From: Stratiolaelaps scimitus
Lineage: Eukaryota; Arthropoda; Arachnida; Mesostigmata; Laelapidae
Length of the DNA: 64,000 bases
Reading direction: 5' to 3'
Assembly: GCA_019614645.1 (NCBI GenBank)
Contig: JABWDB010000013.1
Location: 4,330,501-4,394,500 of the forward strand
The position numbers and the translations under genes are program-made. The notes beneath the pieces were generated by a model that was given only the letters and a program-made list of their open reading frames with translations, made no database searches and had not been told where the DNA came from. Of this stretch, positions 1 to 13,087 are shown piece after piece. How positions within the stretch are numbered: position 1 is the first letter of the stretch; every line of letters begins with the position of its first letter.

Positions 1-2778
1 GTACGATCGCTGGAGACGCTGGCCCTTTTTCGCTAGCGGAAGAGAGACGCCGAAAGTGGATGAGTTAGCAGGACGCTGCATTCTGGGAGATGACTTTGTC
101 TTTGGTGTTAAGAGGGCACGGGGTAAAATAAACGGGTTCGCTCTCTCACGTTCTTGACTTGAATGTATTTAACTGAGAAGTTTAGCTCTTAAAGAGAGCT
201 AGCCCCATACTAGTAAATCTCGATCGGACGTACGTCCATGCAGCAATAGCAGTATATGTATATTACTATATCGACAGGGTAAACGTTTTAGGAAAAGGGA
301 CACGTCGATTATGTGGGCAGGCTAGCTCATGACGGTGCAGATATTGTGGTTGTATTGTACTATTAGAGTTTAAGATCATCTGTAACGATTTGTTTTGCTC
401 GAACTGCGTCTGGACAGTGTTGAAAATAGCTCGTATGCCGGCCGAGAAAGAGGTATCTGTGTTATTGAGCATCTCATATGATTAGCTTAGAACCAATATT
501 TGTCTTCGCAACGGATAAACGCCCGATAGTTTCGAAAATTTCAAACCGGCCAAGTTACGCGGGGGGAGGAGATTCGCAAGCATCTACATCAGCACACATC
601 GAATATCTGAGCTGCGGACTATGTCCCTTAACACGCCGATACTTCAAAGGTCTCGAAGCCATTGCCTAGCGCGAGTCATAGGGTGACACGACTTCGATAC
701 CCGGCAAAAGGTTGCATGGCGATCTCTGCAGCAGAACCACCACCACCACCAGCTCAGACACGTCAGACATTATAGCCGTTGAGCGAGTTTAGGCGGGGCA
801 GGCAAGCCCCCTCCTCACTTCTGAGCTGTTCCTCCACAGTTCTCCCTGTCGAAGGCAGCTAATGTATCAGGGCTGCTTAGTCGAAGCTAGTTTCATGCAT
901 CCGCAGAAGGCAGCCAGCCTCGTGCGCTGGCCACCTTCTCGCCTGCTCGCCCCCTACTCGCGATAGTAGTTTATCTATTCGCCATCGCAATGTTTCAATG
1001 TTCAGCGGCGACTCTGACACGAATCGCCGTGTACTCGTAACCTCCGGGCAAAGATTTAGACGCCATCCCTATCTGGTCGGGCCGGCCGAGCAGACAAGCA
1101 TGGCAGCGCGTGGCGATGGTCTGATACAGGCTGGCATCTATGGTCTGTGCCATCGGCTGTCATTTTCGTACAGCGCCCCCCCCCCCCCCCCTACGTCTCC
1201 GGTTTTGCTAGGTCCTCCGGCTGGTTGGCTGCCCTGTCGGACCTGGCTTCTCTGGGTGTCTGTACTGCCCGGCCAAATCATTACGCCCGACTGGTGGCGG
1301 TAGTACTACTTTCCTGGTTCCTGGCTAGAACCTCTCTTCTACCTCCGTTCCCGATGAACCCCGTCCCCCGACACCGTTCCCAATCATTCCCACCGCGGCT
1401 TCTAGCCGCTTCGCGGATGGCTATACCGGAGTCACGCGGGCTGCGAGCTGTGGTGGGATCGCAGCGGTGGGGCTAGCCCTCCGGACGAGCCCCAGCAATC
1501 TCACTTTTCCCCGGACTATGCCATGGCTATACCCAGCAGTAGCGCCGCTAGTGCTGGTAACAGCAGCAGCTCACGGCGAGGGCCAGCAGCCAGCCGGCCC
1601 ACTAGCGAGCAGCTAATGAAATAATTCGTCAAATACACTAATTATCTGTGCCCTGTGTGTGGAAAGGGGTGTGGCTTCGGCACAGCAGGGCTTCGCACCC
1701 CCGCACCCGCACTTCACCCATCCTTGCCTGCTACAGCCTTGAGAGTGCGTGCGTGTCTATTGAAGATGAGGGCACGTTACGCCTGGCATGCCACGCTGGC
1801 CGATAATAGCGAGGAAAAGCCGCGCCGGAGAGCAGGACGCTGTGTATCTGAAAAACGGTGGCGTCACGCAGACCTGCAGAAGTCGCTCGCTCCGAACCAT
1901 ACATATATGATGATACATATTCGCACTGCTAACAATCTCCGGGTGCGTCCGCGTGATGGGGCGCAACCTCATCATCACCGATACGCCGCGAGTGCGATGG
2001 TAGGTTGCAGGTTCTTCCCCCCAATGTCATTACCTGATAGCAGACACTGCCTGCGGGCGAAATTTCACCCCATGTTAATAGTTAAGCTTCTCAGAAATGT
2101 TCTCACTTCGTGTCTCTGGATTCTGCGCTGCATGATGGCGCACCCGTTTATCGCCGATGTTTTGTTCCGACCGCCGATGTTATCGGCTGCCAGTCGAATT
2201 CAACGACAACGAGTTCTATCGAGCATCTATTATATATTCTTTTATTATTATTATTATTACGTTATAACAAGAGCAGTACTAGCTCAGGTGGGACATCCCT
2301 CACAGCAGTAGGCACAAAACTTTGTATAGCGTAGCAATGTTCCATAGGACAACTTGAAACGTTCGTCCAATTCGCTCCTACGGCCCAAGAGCGCCCTTGT
2401 GGCTTGAGCAAATGCTGTTCATCACACGACACAACCGCCGCTGCCGTAGAAGCAACGACCAATGTGTACATGTCACTGCTATCTCGCTGGACGCGCGCCT
2501 GTGTTTGCTTATTTTTCTCAATCCTTCTCTCTCTGTCTCTCTCATGTCCTCCGCCTGTTCGTGTATCTGCTGTGTACCCCGAACGGTCACAGGCTGTGCC
2601 GCTGGTGAGGAGTGCACCAGTCGAGGCCACTACCCCGTGCCGCCACCGCTGCCGAGGGCTGGGACTTCTGCACACTGTAAGTTCGTATTGTGCGCGTTCA
2701 GCACGCCGTTTACTTACTTGCTTGATTGCTAAATGCTGTTGTAATTAGGTTATTAGTAGTAGTGGTAGTGGCAGTAGC
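1..2778. other. stretch with no supported gene
   Basis: No exon could be supported here. A frame open on the plus strand from 1655 to 2311 runs through an ATT/TTA repeat near 2238 into a tyrosine tract and has no splice, signal or domain support, so it is treated as chance. A GTAAGT follows CACT at about 2679, but no coding segment leads up to it. The 16-base C run at 1176-1191 is listed separately. Confidence 0.4.
1176..1191. repeat. poly-C run (16 C)
   Basis: Uninterrupted run of 16 C in GC-rich DNA. Such runs are prone to length errors and polymorphism, and any reading frame crossing it is unreliable. Confidence 0.95.
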
Positions 2779-3138
2779 ATGAGAGAGGGCGGCGGCGGCG
2801 GCGGCTGCACAGTCGCAGATGCTGCAGGAGAGGCGTGCACCGCCCATGGTGGGCCACGGGGCCTGGCATCGCCCATCGGTACAGTGGCCCTATCTATTCA
2901 GTGGCAGTGGCCAGCCAGCAGTGCCACTACGAGCGGCAGCGTACAGCGCATGGCTACCCTCTGTGCCGCGCTCCTGATGGCGGTGCTGGAACGGTTACGA
3001 AGCAGCCGGCAAGCAGGAGTCGGCATGCCCGCAACGATTCGGTCCATACTTCCGCGATGGTGTGTCCATCTCCTACCGGTCGTAGTCGGAATAACGCGTA
3101 GTCGCTGTTATCGTGGTCGTTGTAGGTTGGCCGGGTAG
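2779..3138 (+). CDS. uncharacterised open frame, possibly coding
   Basis: An ATG with A at -3 opens a 119-codon frame. It starts with a short glycine tract from GGC repeats, followed by an alanine/glycine-rich part and an arginine-rich end. No domain, signal peptide or membrane segment is clear. Several other frames are also open across this GC-rich stretch on both strands, so chance is a real alternative. The frame ends 30 bases before a (TA)n array. Function unknown. Confidence 0.2.
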   Translation: MREGGGGGGCTVADAAGEACTAHGGPRGLASPIGTVALSIQWQWPASSATTSGSVQRMATLCAALLMAVLERLRSSRQAGVGMPATIRSILPRWCVHLLPVVVGITRSRCYRGRCRLAG

Positions 3139-3165
3139 AACCTGCCCCCCCATTCTGCAACATAA

Positions 3166-3168
<3 letters not shown>

Positions 3169-3201
<33 letters not shown>
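3169..3201. repeat. (TA)n microsatellite
   Basis: About 16 perfect AT units. It creates artificial isoleucine/tyrosine tracts in several frames on the opposite strand. Confidence 0.97.
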
Positions 3202-3204
<3 letters not shown>

Positions 3205-5470
3205 GGGCGGCACACACAAATAAGGAAATAGGGCCATCCAACGAACAAACGAACCGGCCAGATGAGATCGGATGGCGACTCCAATGGCCGGGCAGGCTGT
3301 GCTTTGCGTGTGCCACTGGAGATGCGGCCGAACTGAAGAGCGATGTGGCCCATCGTCCGCCGCGGATGCTGGAATAAAGGGAGGTGTATATTGTGTGTAC
3401 GAGTACGGATAGGGAGTAGGGTTTGAGGGGATATATAGGAATCGGAGGAGAGGAAGAGCGAGAGACGCTCGCAGACTTCTCATTGGGCAACCGACCTGGG
3501 AAATGACTCGGGCAACGGACATGCTCACGTGTATATATGTATAATAGCATAGTGGGCAGTTGTTGCAGGCGACGCAGACCCTAACACCACGTCGGTCTGA
3601 GTGGCTGGACGGCCCGCCAGCGGGCGGTATTGGGTCAGGGGACGTCCGGAGGACACAGACACAACTACTGGATGCAGGACACGCTGACCCAGCGGCGATG
3701 CCTTTGAAGAAGCTACCAACCACGAGCCACGACTTCTATAGGGCTGCAGGGTGCACGAAGTATCGCGGCCACATGGTCGATGGGCAAAGCCGTGTGAGAT
3801 GTGCGAGGTACGGGCCCGCGACGGAGGTTGCTGCTGTGGAGGGCGCAATTTGATTTGGCAATACCACGGTGGTGGCGGCGGCGGTGACCACGAGTAGAGT
3901 ACACGAAGTGGGCTGCTGCTGCTACCACCATTGACTGGACTGCAGTGACCGGGTGAACGCTCACATTTTTCTCGCGGAAACAGAGGCAGCGTCCAGCAAA
4001 GCAAATGGAGTTAGGTTTGTCTCCACCCTCGGGTCGGACAGGGGCTCTGGACCCCGGTAGCTGTATGAAGTTGTATTAATTTGGCCTTCCACCGGCTGAG
4101 TCCTGCTATTATTGCCCACTTGCGGCCGGCTTCTTCCCCGGCGGCGCTCCTGACAGCTAGCCCGCTCTGTTATATAGGATGCAGCTGTACCATGTAGGAG
4201 AGCCACTTTATCTCAAAGGACCCCACGGGGTTGATGAGGGCATATTTATACAAGCTTCCTTTTGCTTTCCGTTAAACACTTACGGCAGAGCGAAAAAAAT
4301 CATCTTTTCTCGTAGAACGGCACAACATTGCCGTTGCTTTTTTGTTTTCTATGTCGTTACGTGGAACTTCTCGATGGTGACACATCTGCAAGAAGGGCGT
4401 GTTCATTTTCGAGCGTCGAACCATGCAATTCTGCGAAATGGACGAAATTGCGCCAGCCGCATGGCTACGGATTCGTTCGTGGTTTACAGATCGATGGCTT
4501 ACAACGCGTCATTCCCAAAAGGCTGCTCTCACGTATTTCGCAGGGCATGACACTTGTAATCAAATGAGTACCAGAACAACTCTGAAAGATCCATATCCAG
4601 ATACGAAAGTGCCTCCGCGTAACAATAGGCCCGTAAGAAATATTTCGAGAGCAACTTCTTTGGCAGCGTTAAACAAAAGTTCTGCATAGCATATGCTCCT
4701 CAGCAACAGCACCACCAGTTGTAATTGTCGGAGAAACGCATCGCGTTCACCCTTCAGGTTGTGCTGGCTTCTGCTTTTATACGCCGTTCAGGGATGTTAG
4801 GCGTCAAAAAGAACGCATCGTCCCTCGCTGAACCGGAAACAGCAGGGTCCCAGCAAAGCCAGCGACTGCTCAGTGAGGCAGCAGTCCTGAGCGAGCGTCT
4901 TCACAGACTCGTCGTTCGTCGTTGAATCGAGAGAGCTGAGGGCTGGTTGTTCGCACTCTCGGGGCGAAAGTCTGCCCAGACGAGCAGCAGCCGCCGCCTC
5001 ATTCCCCCAGTGGCACGGGAGGGACAAGCGGGAAAATTCCAACGTTCGTGTTCAGGCTGAGCTCTCCGGGTTCCAGCTCCGGGTAAAGCCTTCATACGAG
5101 CGCTGTCAGCATTCGTTTGCTTTCCCGCTAGCTCGGCAACAGCGAGCGCCCTCCCCGCCAACCATACGTACGCGTCTCAATTCTCGAGGGTGTTCAAATT
5201 TCATGGGATTGTTAAATGGCCATGAATTCGAAATGATGCCCACTTCGCTGAAGTCGAATAGTTGGTCGGACCGTCGCTCCGAAACGAACGGGACGGAGAG
5301 ATCGACGAGAGGAGAACGAGTGCGTTCGACTGCCTCGCGCTCAGCCTCGATGCCGTGTGCCTGGACTATGCCGTAGAACGACCACCGTTGAAGGCTGCTG
5401 AGAAGCCTGCCGTACCAGCGTCACGTGGACCGAGAGACGCTGATATACAAAGCCAGCCAGCTCACCGTAG

Positions 5471-5511
<41 letters not shown>

Positions 5512-7200
5512 GACAAACATACACATGAGTGAGCACTGCAGACCCCGCTTGGCAAACTTACCTACTCATACAGAGTACGCGCACCAGAACAATGGCCTGT
5601 CTCTCTGCAAATCGTCGCCGGCGGTCGCAGCATCGCTGCTTCAGGTCTCGTGAATCCGAGCGGATCCCCCGAAGTGGACTCAAGCACAACGCGTACGCCA
5701 GAGCGTCTCCCAGACGCTATTCCCCTGTTAGACACAGACCCACCCACATGTACTATACTACAGTATAATCTGCATGGCAACGCGTATAATGGCTTCTGTG
5801 CAAGCCAAACGCAAAACGCCACGAGGAGAAAACGATCGCCGGTTCCGTTGTCCCGGGGCCCGGACAACGGAACGACGTAAACGATGCTGAACACCGACCA
5901 CCACCACCGCCACCGCCACCACGAACACAGCCACGGCCACTACCATCAACAGGACTGGCAAGCCGGAGCAGTCTGTGTTATCACTCATTGGGTAAATGTG
6001 CACCGTGGGTCCACCGTGGGTGCTGTCGTATAAGCGAGGCGTATGTTTATTGGGTACACGCACCTTACTCTCTCACGCGGCTCCCTTCCCTTCGAAGCGT
6101 ACGTCAGCACCCCAGCTGCAGCCAGTGGCAAATATAAGTTGCCTCATTCCCGCGCGGGATCCGGAATCCCTTAACCGCCGCTCCACCTTATGAAATAAAA
6201 ACAGTGAACAGTGGCTCACCACCGAGCTGCTGCTCCTGCCGCTGTCGCCGTTGCAAACGGAGCGGTGCGCGATCCACGATCGTTGCCGCTCATGATGGTA
6301 GTATAAGGTGCGGGGGAGCAATGTATTATAGTCGTTTGATTACTATGCTCGGCGTCCGCCGGCGGTGGCCGAGGTGCGGACGGTGGCTTCTGCCATGCTG
6401 GTGGTTTGGTAAGGTTTATTTATTGAGATAACGAAGCCTCGCGTGGGAGCGTGTGTGTGTGTGTATATGTCGCTAACGTGTGTGCTCGTCGGTATGTTAG
6501 CAGAGTAACAGGGACCGTGCCCTGCGTAGATCGAAGCTGTGGCGTGAGGTGAGGGTACTCGTTGGAAGACAGACTGAGTGTTTCCTCAGTTTTGTCGTTG
6601 GGAAAATCATTGTATTATAAAATACCTAGATAGATTTGTAGACCTTCGACGAGCAGAGCATGGGATTCGGCGTCTGAAATAGGAGGCTGTCGAAAATCGT
6701 TGTCCTTGACAAATGCATATATGTAGATATATTTATATTAAAAACAAACATCGGTAAAGATACCTGCAATATGCAACTTTAATTATTACTTGATTTCAGC
6801 TCATTAAATATAGGCATTAACGCACGGTTGAAGGAATCCCTCCACGTGTCGCTGGTCACTAGCAATACTTGTGGTAGTATCGAGTGCATCATTTGAAACC
6901 GAACTAAGTATCACATAATTCTTACTGAGATAGCTGTACTGATTCGGGTTGGTCTCCGTCAGCTGACTTCTTACACCAGACAGATTGCGTCCACATGTAC
7001 CAGTGGCGTTTATCGCGTTTGACAGCAGGTGCAACTGAGTGCGAACTATTGCTCTGCCTCGGTCGTGGACCTCGACATGGAGGACGCTGATGTGAACACC
7101 CCGATTCACTCCGGCAGAGGCGTCACGAGAATTTTCCACCACCACCACCACCACTTGTTGTCGTGACGTACACTAACTGAGCTAGGCGCTGCATTGGCAC
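3202..7200. other. stretch with no supported gene
   Basis: Mixed composition with (TA)n at 5476-5507. Two minus-strand donor-like sites were seen, GAGTAG|GTAAGT at about 5563 and CGGTG|GTGAGC at about 6220. Each follows a short open frame, and the two frames could be joined in phase, but the acceptor between them lacks a pyrimidine tract, so no gene is called. Confidence 0.35.
5476..5507. repeat. (TA)n microsatellite
   Basis: Sixteen uninterrupted TA units followed by an imperfect CATAGACAAACATAC tail. Confidence 0.97.
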
Positions 7201-7638
7201 ATGTACGCATCCCGTCTGCTGTGGCTAGACGGCTACATATGCGTTATACCATACGTATTGCAGAAGCGTGCTATTGTTGTATTGCAGAACTGCTCACTGC
7301 CTGTGACACTGCCGCTTGCAATGCTCCTCAGCAGTGTGCAAAGCGGAGGCTTTGTTCTCGAGGTGACGCGAGCTGATGATGCTATGGCCATCCCAATCAT
7401 TGTCGGCCACACTCATGCGAGTATGAGTACGAATGGCCTCGTCTCACGGCCCGACGGACACATGCCCGCTAAACAGGCCGCCTGCAGGCCACAGGACCCA
7501 TGGAATGATGTGGGGCCTGTAGCGCCCCGACAGCCGACCGCGGCTAGGGGCGGACGTAGTGCAAGGAAAAGATGTACATGGGATGAGATTGAGACGAAAC
7601 GACTCCAACATGAGGGATTTCGTTGCGGTACCGGATGA
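7201..7638 (+). CDS. uncharacterised open frame, possibly coding
   Basis: A 145-codon ATG frame in a non-repetitive region of balanced composition. The first half is hydrophobic and the second half is basic, with a short charged C-terminus (WDEIETKRLQHEG). No family is recognised, no splice junction is evident and the start context is poor (C at -3). It could equally be a chance frame. Confidence 0.2.
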   Translation: MYASRLLWLDGYICVIPYVLQKRAIVVLQNCSLPVTLPLAMLLSSVQSGGFVLEVTRADDAMAIPIIVGHTHASMSTNGLVSRPDGHMPAKQAACRPQDPWNDVGPVAPRQPTAARGGRSARKRCTWDEIETKRLQHEGFRCGTG

Positions 7639-10600
7639 GGACAACAGGCCCTGCTAGCTGCTCGGAGCCGGACTCAACCAGGGCGGGGCGGGGCACGCCA
7701 CCGGCGCCAACGGCACTGCTGGAGGCGGCCGTGCACATATCACTGACAATCACAAGCTGAGGCTGGAGCGAGAAACAAGGAACTTCCGCTATCGCTCCGA
7801 GACTCGGAGCTACACGATGTCTGAAACAGGACGGGCGACGCGTTGGGCTGGGTTGCGCCGGGTGTGTTGTGTTATAGCTGGTGCGGCTGCGGGCTCGGTA
7901 ACCGGGACACCGATACTGTCATAGGTTGATCCGACTGTCGGCTGCTCTCACACTGACAGACAGTTGGAATGGACAGATGGACAGGACAGATGTGGTAGGT
8001 AACATGCGGCGGTAAGAGCAACAACTATTATTCAGTCAGAATCCCTGTAATTAGTCATCCCTAGCGGGGACGGAGAAATGGCTGAGATGGGCTGTTCAGA
8101 ACCCCTCTAAGACTATATATACATACATGTACTACATGTATACGATATAGCTGATGCCAGCTACATAATATGTACGTATTGTATGTTGCTGTCCTAACGT
8201 GGGACACAAAGGACTTTTCACGTATTAACGATTGTGATTTCGGCTCTCTACTTGTGAAGTGTTAGTCTACATCAATCCTACAGTAATGGTAGGCATTTCA
8301 CCAGCATGACGTGAGTTACCATACAGGCGTTTATTCGACAGTGATCACAATTACACCACGCTTGCTCGCATGCGTCGAAGCATGCTCGTCCCATAGACCA
8401 ATTAGATTGAACGAGATAGGATCCAAGACAGTTCCGGGGTCCGCTGAAGCTTCCACGTTGTAGAACCAAAAGCACCAGCAGAAGCATGTGCAGCGCTAAG
8501 AGTGGGTTAACATGCGCGTGTATTGACAAGGGGTGGTAGACACTGTGGTAGGCCATTTTCAGTGTCAGCAGCCGTCTGGCGGCGCTATGCACAAGGGGCG
8601 TTAATTTCAAACGGGAAAAGTTGCCAATGAAGAGGCGCAGAGAAAGTGTAACCCAACCGAGAGGTTGCCGGGGCTGCCCGGGGGTCTTACACTGCAGTAT
8701 TGGGCCGTGCCTCCGCTACACCGTGTGTAACGAAGCCAGCGGAACCAGTAAGCCCAAACTTTGCTGCGCTGATGGAAGATGCTCTTCAAAACCCTCCCAC
8801 CCATCTGCCCCGGTAGTAGCTAGCAGCCATCCGGCGTAATGGCATATTGCGAACAGACCGGGCGAAACGACTAAGCCTAGAATGGTATCGCACAAGAGGC
8901 TGCTGGCTCGAAGGGAACCGAGCCGAGGTAACACTACGTTAGCGACTAGGTGGCCCTGCCCTTCTTTATCTCTGAACACATCCTCATTTCGCCTGTTACT
9001 TTAATAAAGCCATCACTTCATCCATCATCTGGAGCGGCATCAAAATTACACCTTGGCTCCTCAGCACGGTCCAGCGCTGTGCAGTCGGCCCGCCTTCGAG
9101 AGTTATCGCGTCCCACTACGCCGCGTCGCACAGGGAGTGTCGCGTGTTGAGCGCGTGACGAGGCTACGCCGAGAGCTCACGCAGCGGGCGTCCACGACAG
9201 TCTTTACCCCATCTCTCCGTCCCGACCCCCGGCATCGTCCAATCGTACGTTTCCTTTGTCTCAACCGAGATCACAGCTCTGTTTGAATGGACCGTCTGCC
9301 GGCTACGTAGATTTCATCCAGCAGTCCCTGTCTGTCCATGCGCGCCATGTACAAGACATGTGTTATATTTCATTTCGCTGATAAATTGCCCGTAGTAGAT
9401 AACTCCAATAGGTAAATAGAGAGCGGAGGGAGAATAAGCAAGATGCGTTGCTCTGTTCTAGCTCATCGTTTATCTGCTGGGTCCGCTCGTGCGTCCATCC
9501 CCATGTGAGTGTGCTGGCGCGAGCTCTCGACGCTTCCGAACAATAACAACAACCACAACAGCGGCAACGGCAGAGGCAGCACCAGCAACAGCAACTTGTA
9601 TTTTGTGACCTCCCCCTCCCCCTCCAGGAGGTCCCACCTCGGCCCCACTGCATCCTCCACAATGTCGCGGCAACCTTTAAACATTACCCTGCATCGTGCA
9701 TCGGGCTGGTGGCTCTCTGCGCTCTCTCCTGTGCGCCTACTGCGCCACTCCGTCCCGCTGTATGTACACATATATGTGTAGGTACGTACATTCTACGATC
9801 TATAAACACAACAGCGGTAGTAGCTGGTCATAGCTGTGGCACTTTCGTCGCTGTTGTCGTCACCGCCGCCGTCGCTGCCGCAAACGCCGCTGCTGCTACC
9901 ACCATCACCACCACCGCCGCCTCTGCTCCTGCCGTTGTCCGGTCGTCGGATGGCTCCTCGCGTCTCCGCTCCTGGGTACATCGTGGGTGTAGCACGAGGA
10001 GAAAGAGAAGCAGTTCGGGTCGACAACGTCAACAACGGCCAGCGACGATGAGCAGGCTAGTGGCTGGGAACCGGAGGCCGGTGGTAGCAGCAGCAGCAGG
10101 GCAAAAAAAAAAAAAGCTAACTACTAAGGCTTGTCGTCTCTCGGCTGCCACCGCCGCTGCCGTCGCCGCGAGCCAGGGCACCAGCCAGAATGGTGAATGT
10201 CGACAGCGGTTCGGTGCGCTTCTGCGGCGAAGGCGGCGGCGGCGGCGGCGAAGAAGGCGCAGGGGCCAGCCGTAGCGCCTCCAGCAGAAGCAACGCCGGA
10301 TGGGAGGTTGGGGCCACCGGAATGGGGCAACCAAGTGCTTCCGTTTCCGGTATGGGTCCGCACCGGGCGAGCGGTGCTGCTGCTGCTGGCACCGCCGTTG
10401 CTACCAGCGAATGACGAGGGGACCGCGGGCAACGGAGGTGAGGGTCGCAAAAGCAGCAACCCCCAGGGGGGCCAGGGCGGGCCAATGGGTAAGAGCCGCC
10501 AGCATGAGACGCACACACAAGAGGAAATAAACGCAGGCGATACTACTACGGCTGCTACCAGCGGTGCAGCAGCAGCGAGATACGATGACGGCGATGATGG

Positions 10601-11073
10601 CGGGGATGGGTGATGGTGTCAGTGAGAGGATGAACGTTGCCCACTGAGGGAGTGTATTAAGGTTGGAAGGGTTAAGCAGCGCCAATGAGGACGTTGATGA
10701 CGGTGATGCTGATGTTGATGGCGAGAAGGAGTAGGCAGACAACGACGTCGTGATGGTGCGAATATAGACTCGTCGAGAACGTGGGACAAGGCAATAGGGA
10801 GGAATACTCAATATGGTATTAGCACCCAATTATTTGCCTTAGCTTCGTAGGCGAGGTGAGACCGAAGGACGTCATTCGTATATACGTTATACCTTCCATG
10901 TCGGTTTCGTGCGAATCACTAGTGGATAGTGCGGAACGGCCATAGGCCGAATACGTCAACGTCGACGTTCTGGTAGATGTCGCTCAATAGGGCCTATTGT
11001 TGCCTGTTGTATCATCGTCGTTAGGATCGACTAGCTAATTCTCGAGCTTTAATATCATGCATACACGACGAAC
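7639..11073. other. GC- and trinucleotide-rich stretch, no supported gene
   Basis: The interval 9.5-10.6 kb carries CAA/CAG, GCC and GGC repeats that hold several overlapping frames open on both strands. A donor-like CAATGG|GTAAGAG occurs at about 10489. A short palindrome, ATACATGTA-C-TACATGTAT, lies at 8123-8141. Because all frames are open together, no coding strand can be chosen. Confidence 0.4.
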
Positions 11074-11328
11074 ATGGATGATAAGATCTGCGAAGTGGTG
11101 CGAAGGAAAGGTGGAAATGTGATGTTGGGGACATCTATACGCGAACACATAGTGGCTTACACGGCAGGGGATTCGCTCTGTGAATTCGCTCTCTCGAACG
11201 TAGGCGACCGGTTCTCTCGAACCCGAAGTTCTCCGAGGTTTAGGGGAGTTGTTCTCACAAGATTTTGTTCAACAGAAGCGAGATTACGACGAGAACACGT
11301 CATGATAGGTAATACCGGAAGGGGATGA
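11074..11328 (+). CDS. uncharacterised open frame, possibly coding
   Basis: An ATG in good context (A at -3) opens an 84-codon frame of balanced, charged composition (it begins MDDKICEVVRRKGG), in non-repetitive DNA of moderate GC content. No domain is recognised. An imperfect direct repeat of GATTCGCTCT / GAATTCGCTCT lies inside. Function unknown; chance is possible. Confidence 0.2.
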   Translation: MDDKICEVVRRKGGNVMLGTSIREHIVAYTAGDSLCEFALSNVGDRFSRTRSSPRFRGVVLTRFCSTEARLRREHVMIGNTGRG

Positions 11329-12159
11329 AGAAAATGATATGAAGAACATTCAGAGCGGGCAAACGAAACGGAGGAAGTTCGTTTATATGCGATTTGGCCT
11401 TCTTCCTTGCCTTTTTGCTCGTAATTACTATGTGAATATTAATTGTCCGACCCTTAGCACTCCTACCCGTGCTAGGGTGGGCTTTAGAGTCGTCGTCGCC
11501 TTTCCTCATGTGCTAAACCCCACACGCTTCTGTCGTGAGCTTATGGCTCGGCCTGTATGAAGGACTCGGAGAATTCCTACCTTGATCTCCACACTTGGCC
11601 CTTTTGGCTGCCTGGCTGGTTCCCTTTCTCCGGATGAGGATTCACCTTTCCCGCTGGCTCGCCAGACTCAGTGTGACTCTCACGTTTGGGGGCGGTGAAG
11701 GGAGGCCACTCAAGGTGGATGCGAGACGTCTGGATATGCTAGAGACTACGAGTAGTGGTTCTCATGAATGTTTAGCGATGACGCCATTTTCGAGTAGCCG
11801 TAAAAGAAACACACACATACACATGTTGTCAAGCCTTTCCTCGGCGAGGTGGGCTATTAGACAGACACCTCCCCCATAACTACGTGGAGTTAGAGATCCC
11901 ATTCATAGTCATCATTACGACGTGGATCTCTGCCTAGCTACGGTGCGTGCTCCAATGTGATGCTACTCGCACCTAGTTGTCGTAACTTTGCACCGTTTAG
12001 TCACAGGAAATTATTTAATGAACTGCTTACGCATCCGAAGTCCGTGACTCGGCTACTGCCACATCCGCTAGCGCATCCGTCTTTCTCTTTGCCTTGGAGG
12101 TGTCGTTTCTCCGGCCATGTTCGAAGATACTTTTGTATACCTCAGGCAACTATATGAGT

Positions 12160-12262
12160 CCTGCGCAATTCGAACCGGAGACCCTGCAGTTCCAAATCCT
12201 CGACCCAAGCCCCATGCCCGACGCTTTCACCCACAGACACTACACACGTCGTTGAGTTCGAT
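12160..12262 (-). mobile_element. tRNA-derived SINE-like fragment
   Basis: On the minus strand the sequence reads like a degenerate class-II tRNA: an A-box-like stretch, a GCGTCGGGC..CTTGGG core, then a good B box (CCGGTTCGAAT, plus positions 12168-12178). No acceptor-stem pairing was found, so it is a tRNA-like relic or SINE head rather than a gene. Terminal repeats and target-site duplications were not identified. Confidence 0.35.
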
Positions 12263-12456
12263 GCCGCCGACGCGCAATGCTGTCGTTGCTGTCTCCGCAA
12301 CTAGCCGGTAACACACGAAGTGATCTTCGACGAGACGCTTTTTTCCCGCGCGAGATGACGACTCTATGAGAAGAGACTTCTCTGTCGAACTCTTCAGTGT
12401 TCGTTTCTGTGCATCGCCGATTCGATGTAGATGCGCTCGCAGACTGTGCGTTTGCC

Positions 12457-12681
12457 TCACACTCGGCGTTCGCTCTGTTTCTCTGGGCTACCGCTCCCGA
12501 ATCCTTCAACAGTTACCATTTCCTCCTCGTCGATGGCTGCTTTCGGTTTTTCCGACGTCACCGACAGCCGCGAGCGCGAAGTCGACCGGCAGTCGCCACC
12601 GTTCATCTCTCGCTCTATCGTTCCATTGGATGGCCAACGGCTGCCCTGCGTTCGCGCCGGATCGCCCGTCTGCCCTGACAT
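12457..12681 (-). CDS. candidate first coding exon, disordered protein
   Basis: An ATG with A at -3 opens a 74-codon hydrophilic frame rich in S, T, E and R. It includes AAIDEEEM immediately before ATG|GTAACT, a possible donor. If that donor is used, about 56 residues would form the N-terminal exon of a protein read toward lower coordinates. A second minus-strand frame (12240-12509) overlaps its end. No domain is recognised. The composition suggests a low-complexity region. Confidence 0.25.
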   Translation of the reverse strand: MSGQTGDPARTQGSRWPSNGTIEREMNGGDCRSTSRSRLSVTSEKPKAAIDEEEMVTVEGFGSGSPEKQSERRV

Positions 12682-12873
12682 GCTCCCGTCTCCAGCCGTC
12701 TTTTCGCGGCTGTCTCCAGCACCTCCACCCTATACCCACCTCTGGGCGAGGCGGGATCTCCCGATGATTCTTATCCTGCCGGCCATTCCTTCATTCGTTG
12801 GCCCGACGCGGGCCTTCGCCATTTCTTTCGCCTAAGGCCCGTTTGCTATCGTTGTTGTTGGCTTCCTCCGCGC

Positions 12874-12899
12874 GCTCTCTCTCTCTCTCTCTCTCTCTC
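12874..12899. repeat. (CT)n microsatellite
   Basis: Thirteen CT units. Confidence 0.97.
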
Positions 12900-13087
12900 C
12901 CACTCTTGATGTGTACGTTCGTGTGCGCGTCTGTTCATGGTCCTCTCGACCATTCTTTTCCTTCCCTACGACCCCCGCTCCGCACATCGCTAGCGTTCGC
13001 AGTTCTCGCCGGCGCTCCATGGCCATCCAGCCAGTGAGCTAGCCATCAACAGCGCGATCCCATGAAAGGGAACCTCGAGCTGTTGAA

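Noticed and set aside
1655..2311. 218-codon plus-strand open frame
   Set aside because: Ends in a tyrosine tract from an ATT/TTA repeat; no start context, domain or splice evidence.
2954..3723. Two overlapping minus-strand frames of about 200 codons
   Set aside because: Both pass through the (TA)n array as YIYIYI tracts, and neither shows any domain or conserved-looking segment.
4399..4689. Possible transposase or reverse-transcriptase fragment
   Set aside because: No catalytic motif (no DDE/D spacing, no YxDD) and no terminal inverted repeats were seen.
9709..10275. 188-codon plus-strand frame with alanine and arginine tracts
   Set aside because: Created by triplet repeats; every frame on both strands is open here.
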